The position numbers and the translations under genes are program-made. The notes beneath the pieces are model-generated. The model was given only the letters and a program-made list of their open reading frames with translations. It was not told the DNA's origin and did no database searches. From Aedoeadaptatus coli (GTDB taxonomy: Bacteria > Bacillota > Clostridia > Tissierellales > Peptoniphilaceae), in the NCBI RefSeq assembly GCF_900343085.1, contig NZ_OPYI01000009.1, positions 1 through 64,000 of the forward strand: DNA of 64,000 bases, in the 5' to 3' direction. Position 1 is the first letter of the stretch, and each line of letters begins with the position of its first letter. This document shows, one piece after another, positions 60,839 through 64,000 of the stretch.

Positions 60839-61522
60839 TTATAGCATCCATTGATCTCGGAAATAGAGATCGATGGGAAGAATATACAGATCGTTCGTAC
60901 GCGCTTTGACCTCGTCGACCAAATTGCTCATGCAGACCGTGCCCAAGAGGGGCAAGCCCGTTTGATCGCTGACCGCTTCGGCCAACTTCAGGCCTTCGAT
61001 GACGTCGTCGGCCGTGGTGTGTTTCAGGAAGTGGGTGGTGTTAAACAAACCGGTAATTTGTGTTCCGCTCGTCGCCTGGGTGTCTTCCATAAATTTGATG
61101 ACTTGCTCAGGTGTTTTCGTTTCCGGGCGGTTGGAGTTAATGACAAAGATTTGTTCATAACCCGTTTCTTCCAAAGTGGGGCGATAGCGTGCGAGGGCGC
61201 GAGCACCGGAGGGATTTCCGCCGACGTCGACGATGACCCGCGTGCTTTTGTCCAAAAGAATCGCGTCGATCGCCGGATCCAGCGCGGGAATATCCACGGC
61301 TCTTGCTTTGACGCCGGTCGAGAGGGTGCGGATCCCCTTTTCATTCATGAGATCGTCCTTGTCTCTGATCCGGAAATAGGTATTAATAATATCTAAATCC
61401 ACGACCGCCACCTCTTCGTTGTCCTCGCGTAATTTGAGGGCCAAGTTGATGGACATTTCCGTTTTACCGCTGCCGAAATGGCCGGTAATAATGAGAATCC
61501 TGTGATGCTTCTTCCAATCCAT
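60839..61522 (-). CDS. P-loop ATPase/GTPase of the oxidoreductase operon
   Basis: 227 residues from the ATG at 61522 (AAAGGAAG upstream). TGHFGSGKTEMSINLAL is the Walker A; AVVDLDIINTYFRIRD and VIVDVGGNPSGARA resemble MinD/CobQ-like deviant P-loop proteins. This protein often heads Vor/Kor operons in Firmicutes, where its role (assembly or cofactor handling) is unproven. It is the first gene of the operon. Confidence 0.82.
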   Translation of the reverse strand: MDWKKHHRILIITGHFGSGKTEMSINLALKLREDNEEVAVVDLDIINTYFRIRDKDDLMNEKGIRTLSTGVKARAVDIPALDPAIDAILLDKSTRVIVDVGGNPSGARALARYRPTLEETGYEQIFVINSNRPETKTPEQVIKFMEDTQATSGTQITGLFNTTHFLKHTTADDVIEGLKLAEAVSDQTGLPLLGTVCMSNLVDEVKARTNDLYILPIDLYFRDQWML

Positions 61523-61728
61523 AGTTTCTTCCTTTCTTAAAGAATCGCAGCGAGAAAACATTAATCAATCGGGTAACGTTTTCTGCTAAAGACAATATAC
61601 CATATAAAAGATAATTACGAAAGGAGTGACTTCAATTTAGCAAATTACATCTATTTTTTCGGCAAATAGTTTAAGAACTGGCGTTTTCGGTTATTTTTAT
61701 AGAAAGATATCTGTTCCGGGAGGGCTGT

Positions 61729-62061
61729 ATGAGAAAACATTCATTGAACAACCGTAGTATAAATGATAACAAGGGATTAAAAAAATCCTTCGAAGCGGAA
61801 GAAGCGGTGCGCCGATTTAAGAAGCGGGAGCAGGAAAAGGTCTTGCCTCTTCTCGGGAAAAAGGCGTCGGCGGCCATGGCGGCGGCCTTTTTGCGTAGCC
61901 TTTCAAACAGGCGCAGACCCCTGTATCTTTCCCGAAGGATTCAACGGGCGAGGCTTTCGTCCCGTCGGCGCTTTTTTACCGGGGCCGATCTGTCCCGAGC
62001 CGTGCACGATACGAGTTTTCGCCTGCGCCGGATGAGACGAGGTGAAGGGCGTGGCCGATAA
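61729..62061 (+). CDS. Arginine-rich hypothetical protein (110 aa), uncertain
   Basis: An open frame starting after GGGAGGG, 7 bases from the ATG. It has about 25% Arg plus Lys, no recognised domain, and patches such as LSRRIQRARLSSRRRFF. It overlaps the Crp/Fnr start by 20 bases, which suits coupling. It may instead be non-coding leader of that regulator; composition alone cannot decide. Confidence 0.4.
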   Translation: MRKHSLNNRSINDNKGLKKSFEAEEAVRRFKKREQEKVLPLLGKKASAAMAAAFLRSLSNRRRPLYLSRRIQRARLSSRRRFFTGADLSRAVHDTSFRLRRMRRGEGRGR

Positions 62062-62704
62062 AAACAATCTCTTTTTAGGCGTAAATGAGAAGGCGCTCAG
62101 CGATTTTTTAAAAAATTGCGGCGCAAGGGAGAAAAAAATTCCCGCTACATCCTATATTTTTCGCGAAGGCGACGAGGCGAAGGGGCTTTTTATCCTCCTC
62201 GACGGGGCCGTGGAAGTGGAGAAAAACGATTTTTCCGGCAAGCGGCAAATGGTGAATCGCTTTCGGGAAAAGGATACGGTCTTCGGCGAGGTGTATCTCT
62301 TTTTAGAGGACAGGCCCTACGATTTCGCCTGCCGCGCTGTGGAGGACAGCCGCCTGCTTTTTGTGCCGAAAGAAGCCTTCGATCCCGCGAGGGGCGCCGT
62401 GGCACAGCAATTGGTGGCCAATATGCTCGCGGTGCTGGCGAAGAAGGCTTATTTTCTCAATCAAAAAATGGTGGTGCTTTCGGCGGGGAGCATGGAAAAA
62501 AAGATCGCCCGCCACCTGCTCTTCGTGAATCCCTCGGGCGAAGATTTCGAGCTCATGAACCGGGAGGCCCTGGCCGATTACCTGGCCGTGCCCCGGCCGT
62601 CTCTGTCCCGCACGCTCATGAAAATGCACCGGGAGGGCTTGATCGACTTGAATGGGAGGAAGGTGTCCTTCGATCCGGAAAATTTGGAAAGTTTATTATT
62701 TTAA
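62042..62704 (+). CDS. Crp/Fnr-family regulator next to hcp
   Basis: 220 residues from GTG at 62042 (GTG at 62051 is an alternative). A cyclic-nucleotide-like beta-barrel (SYIFREGDEAKGLFILLDGAVEVEK), dimer helix (about 120-150) and C-terminal helix-turn-helix (REALADYLAVPRPSLSRTLMKM). It lacks the Cys set of Fnr iron-sulfur sensors, so it is more like HcpR, which responds to nitric oxide or nitrite through haem. The hcp gene begins 91 bases downstream behind a palindrome that it probably binds. Confidence 0.9.
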   Translation: MKGVADKNNLFLGVNEKALSDFLKNCGAREKKIPATSYIFREGDEAKGLFILLDGAVEVEKNDFSGKRQMVNRFREKDTVFGEVYLFLEDRPYDFACRAVEDSRLLFVPKEAFDPARGAVAQQLVANMLAVLAKKAYFLNQKMVVLSAGSMEKKIARHLLFVNPSGEDFELMNREALADYLAVPRPSLSRTLMKMHREGLIDLNGRKVSFDPENLESLLF

Positions 62705-62713
62705 TTGCTCAGG

Positions 62714-62756
62714 CGTAACAAAAGTTACGTCTATTTATTCCGCCGAGGTCTATACT
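62714..62756 (+). promoter_or_regulatory. Crp/Fnr-type operator and hcp promoter
   Basis: CGTAAC-AAAA-GTTACG (62714-62729) is a perfect 6-4-6 inverted repeat. The -10 TATACT is at 62751-62756 and no -35 box is present. With a start near 62763 the palindrome centre (62721.5) falls at about -41.5, the class II activator position. Confidence 0.65.
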
Positions 62757-62795
62757 GAAACTACGATAAAGCAAAGAAGAAACAGGAGGTAGCAC

Positions 62796-64000
62796 ATGTT
62801 TTGTTTTCAATGTCAGGAAACAGCCGGCAATAAAGGCTGTACGATCAAAGGGGTTTGCGGAAAGACCAAGGACGTAGCGGATCTGCAGGATCTGCTCATT
62901 TACGTCACCAAGGGCCTGGCCCAAGTGGCGAATCGCAAGGGGGATTTAGGCGATAAGAAAATCGCCGTGCAAGACCGCATCGCCGACAATCTCTTTACCA
63001 CCATTACCAACGCGAATTTCAATGCGAAGACGGTGGAAGAGTACATCGTAAAGACCCTGGATATGAAAAAGGAATTGGCCCAAGGGATGAGTGATCTCCC
63101 CGCCGAAGCTGCATTCGACGTACGGGAAGGACTTACGGAAGCGGCGAAGGCCGATGCCATCGGCGTCCTCGCCACGAAAGACGAAGATATTCGCTCTTTA
63201 AGAGAGCTCATTACCTACGGCTTAAAGGGCACCGCCGCCTACACCCGCCACGCCAATGTGCTGGGCTTCAGAGACGACGAGGTCCACGCATTTATGGCGG
63301 AGGCGCTGGAGAAGATCACCGACGACAGCTTAACGGTGGACGATCTCGTGGCCCTCACCTTAAAGACCGGCGAAAACGGCGTAAAGGCCATGGCTTTATT
63401 GGATGAAGCCAACACGACGAAGTACGGCCATCCGGAAATCACGGAAGTGTCTCTGGAGCCGCGGAACAATCCCGGGATTTTAATTTCCGGCCACGACTTA
63501 AAGGACATGGAAGCGCTCCTGGAGCAAACTTCGGGCACCGGCGTGGACGTCTACACCCATTCGGAAATGCTCCCGGCCAATTACTATCCCGCATTTAAAA
63601 AATACGATCACTTCGTGGGCAATTACGGCGGCAGCTGGTGGCATCAAAAAGAAGAATTCGCCTCCTTCAACGGCCCGATTCTCATGACCACCAATTGCAT
63701 CGTGCCCCCGAAAGACGACAGCTACTTGGATCGCCTCTACACCACCGGCGTGGCCAGCTATCCCGGCGCGAAATTTATCAACGAAGACGACAAGGGCCAC
63801 AAGGATTTCAGCGCCCTCATCGAACAGGCCAAGGGATGCAAAGCGCCTGAAAAAATCGAAGAAGGCACCATCGTCGGCGGCTTCGCCCACAATCAAGTCT
63901 TCGCCCTCGCGGATAAGGTCGTGGATGCGGTAAAGAGCGGCGCCATTAAAAAATTCGTGGTCATGGGCGGCTGCGACGGACGGCAAAAAGACCGCAATTA
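62796..64000 (+). CDS. hcp: Hydroxylamine reductase / hybrid-cluster protein, cut at window end
   Basis: The first 401 codons are inside the window; the frame is open to the edge. The N-terminal cluster [20 protein letters not shown] has C-x2-C-x8-C-x5-C spacing, typical of class I Hcp from strict anaerobes. Later [29 protein letters not shown] and TTNCIVPP supply hybrid-cluster ligands. Hcp reduces nitric oxide or hydroxylamine and protects against nitrosative stress. AGGAGG before ATG; probably controlled by the adjacent Crp/Fnr protein. Confidence 0.95.
   Translation, partial: MFCFQCQETAGNKGCTIKGVCGKTKDVADLQDLLIYVTKGLAQVANRKGDLGDKKIAVQDRIADNLFTTITNANFNAKTVEEYIVKTLDMKKELAQGMSDLPAEAAFDVREGLTEAAKADAIGVLATKDEDIRSLRELITYGLKGTAAYTRHANVLGFRDDEVHAFMAEALEKITDDSLTVDDLVALTLKTGENGVKAMALLDEANTTKYGHPEITEVSLEPRNNPGILISGHDLKDMEALLEQTSGTGVDVYTHSEMLPANYYPAFKKYDHFVGNYGGSWWHQKEEFASFNGPILMTTNCIVPPKDDSYLDRLYTTGVASYPGAKFINEDDKGHKDFSALIEQAKGCKAPEKIEEGTIVGGFAHNQVFALADKVVDAVKSGAIKKFVVMGGCDGRQKDRN

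Overview
The window looks like chromosome from a GC-rich, Gram-positive, strictly anaerobic, amino-acid-fermenting coccus of the class Tissierellia (Peptoniphilaceae; Peptoniphilus/Aedoeadaptatus/Murdochiella-like). This is inferred from a butyryl-CoA-dehydrogenase/EtfBA operon, a branched 2-oxoacid:ferredoxin oxidoreductase operon, a partial TCA branch, hybrid-cluster protein, S-layer-homology (SLH) surface proteins beside an LPXTG protein with its sortase, and consistently strong AGGAGG ribosome sites. The species cannot be fixed from sequence alone.

Layout. 1-2.5 kb: edge of an IS1182-like transposase, a tautomerase, two tiny membrane proteins and a CAP/SCP protein with SLH repeats. 2.5-11.5 kb: CNNM/CBS transporter, a peptidase/hydrolase/amidohydrolase/thiamine-binding/Mrp series, a membrane protein, then pyrF-pyrE-DUF1232. 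11.6-14.5 kb: FtsX-type ABC exporter. 14.7-19 kb: aconitase, isocitrate dehydrogenase and citrate synthase in one overlapping operon, a route from oxaloacetate and acetyl-CoA to 2-oxoglutarate. 19-25.7 kb: PHP phosphatase, YtxH-type protein, lipid kinase, LacI regulator, FMN-binding lipoprotein and a degenerate prolyl-tRNA-synthetase-like protein. 25.8-32.2 kb: SLH protein, second PHP protein, gltX, a duplicated antitoxin-like unit, an alcohol dehydrogenase and a ProX-type editing protein. 32.5-37.5 kb: a 1523-residue mosaic SLH surface protein followed by a RelB/DinJ-like antitoxin. 38-41 kb: bcd-etfB-etfA. 41-46.3 kb: a lipoprotein, tRNA-Val, a six-domain SpaA-like LPKTG protein and its sortase. 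46.3-51.8 kb: a two-gene type I restriction-modification system in which methylase and a half-specificity subunit are fused. 52-57.6 kb: small membrane proteins, a Schlafen/AlbA_2 regulator and a MoxR/VWA pair. 57.7-61.5 kb: ferredoxin/VorBAC-like oxidoreductase operon with a ferritin-like gene and a P-loop ATPase. 61.7-64 kb: Crp/Fnr regulator and hcp (cut by the window edge).

Most notable: (i) the giant SLH protein has an AT-rich ectodomain between a host-like signal peptide and host-like C-terminal repeats; (ii) both antitoxin-like genes sit between two identical copies of an intrinsic terminator; (iii) the ProRS-like protein has lost its motif-2 arginine; (iv) the HsdM-half-HsdS fusion; (v) a 16-bp palindrome placed at about -41.5 of the hcp promoter beside a Crp/Fnr gene. 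No CRISPR array, rRNA or prophage was seen.
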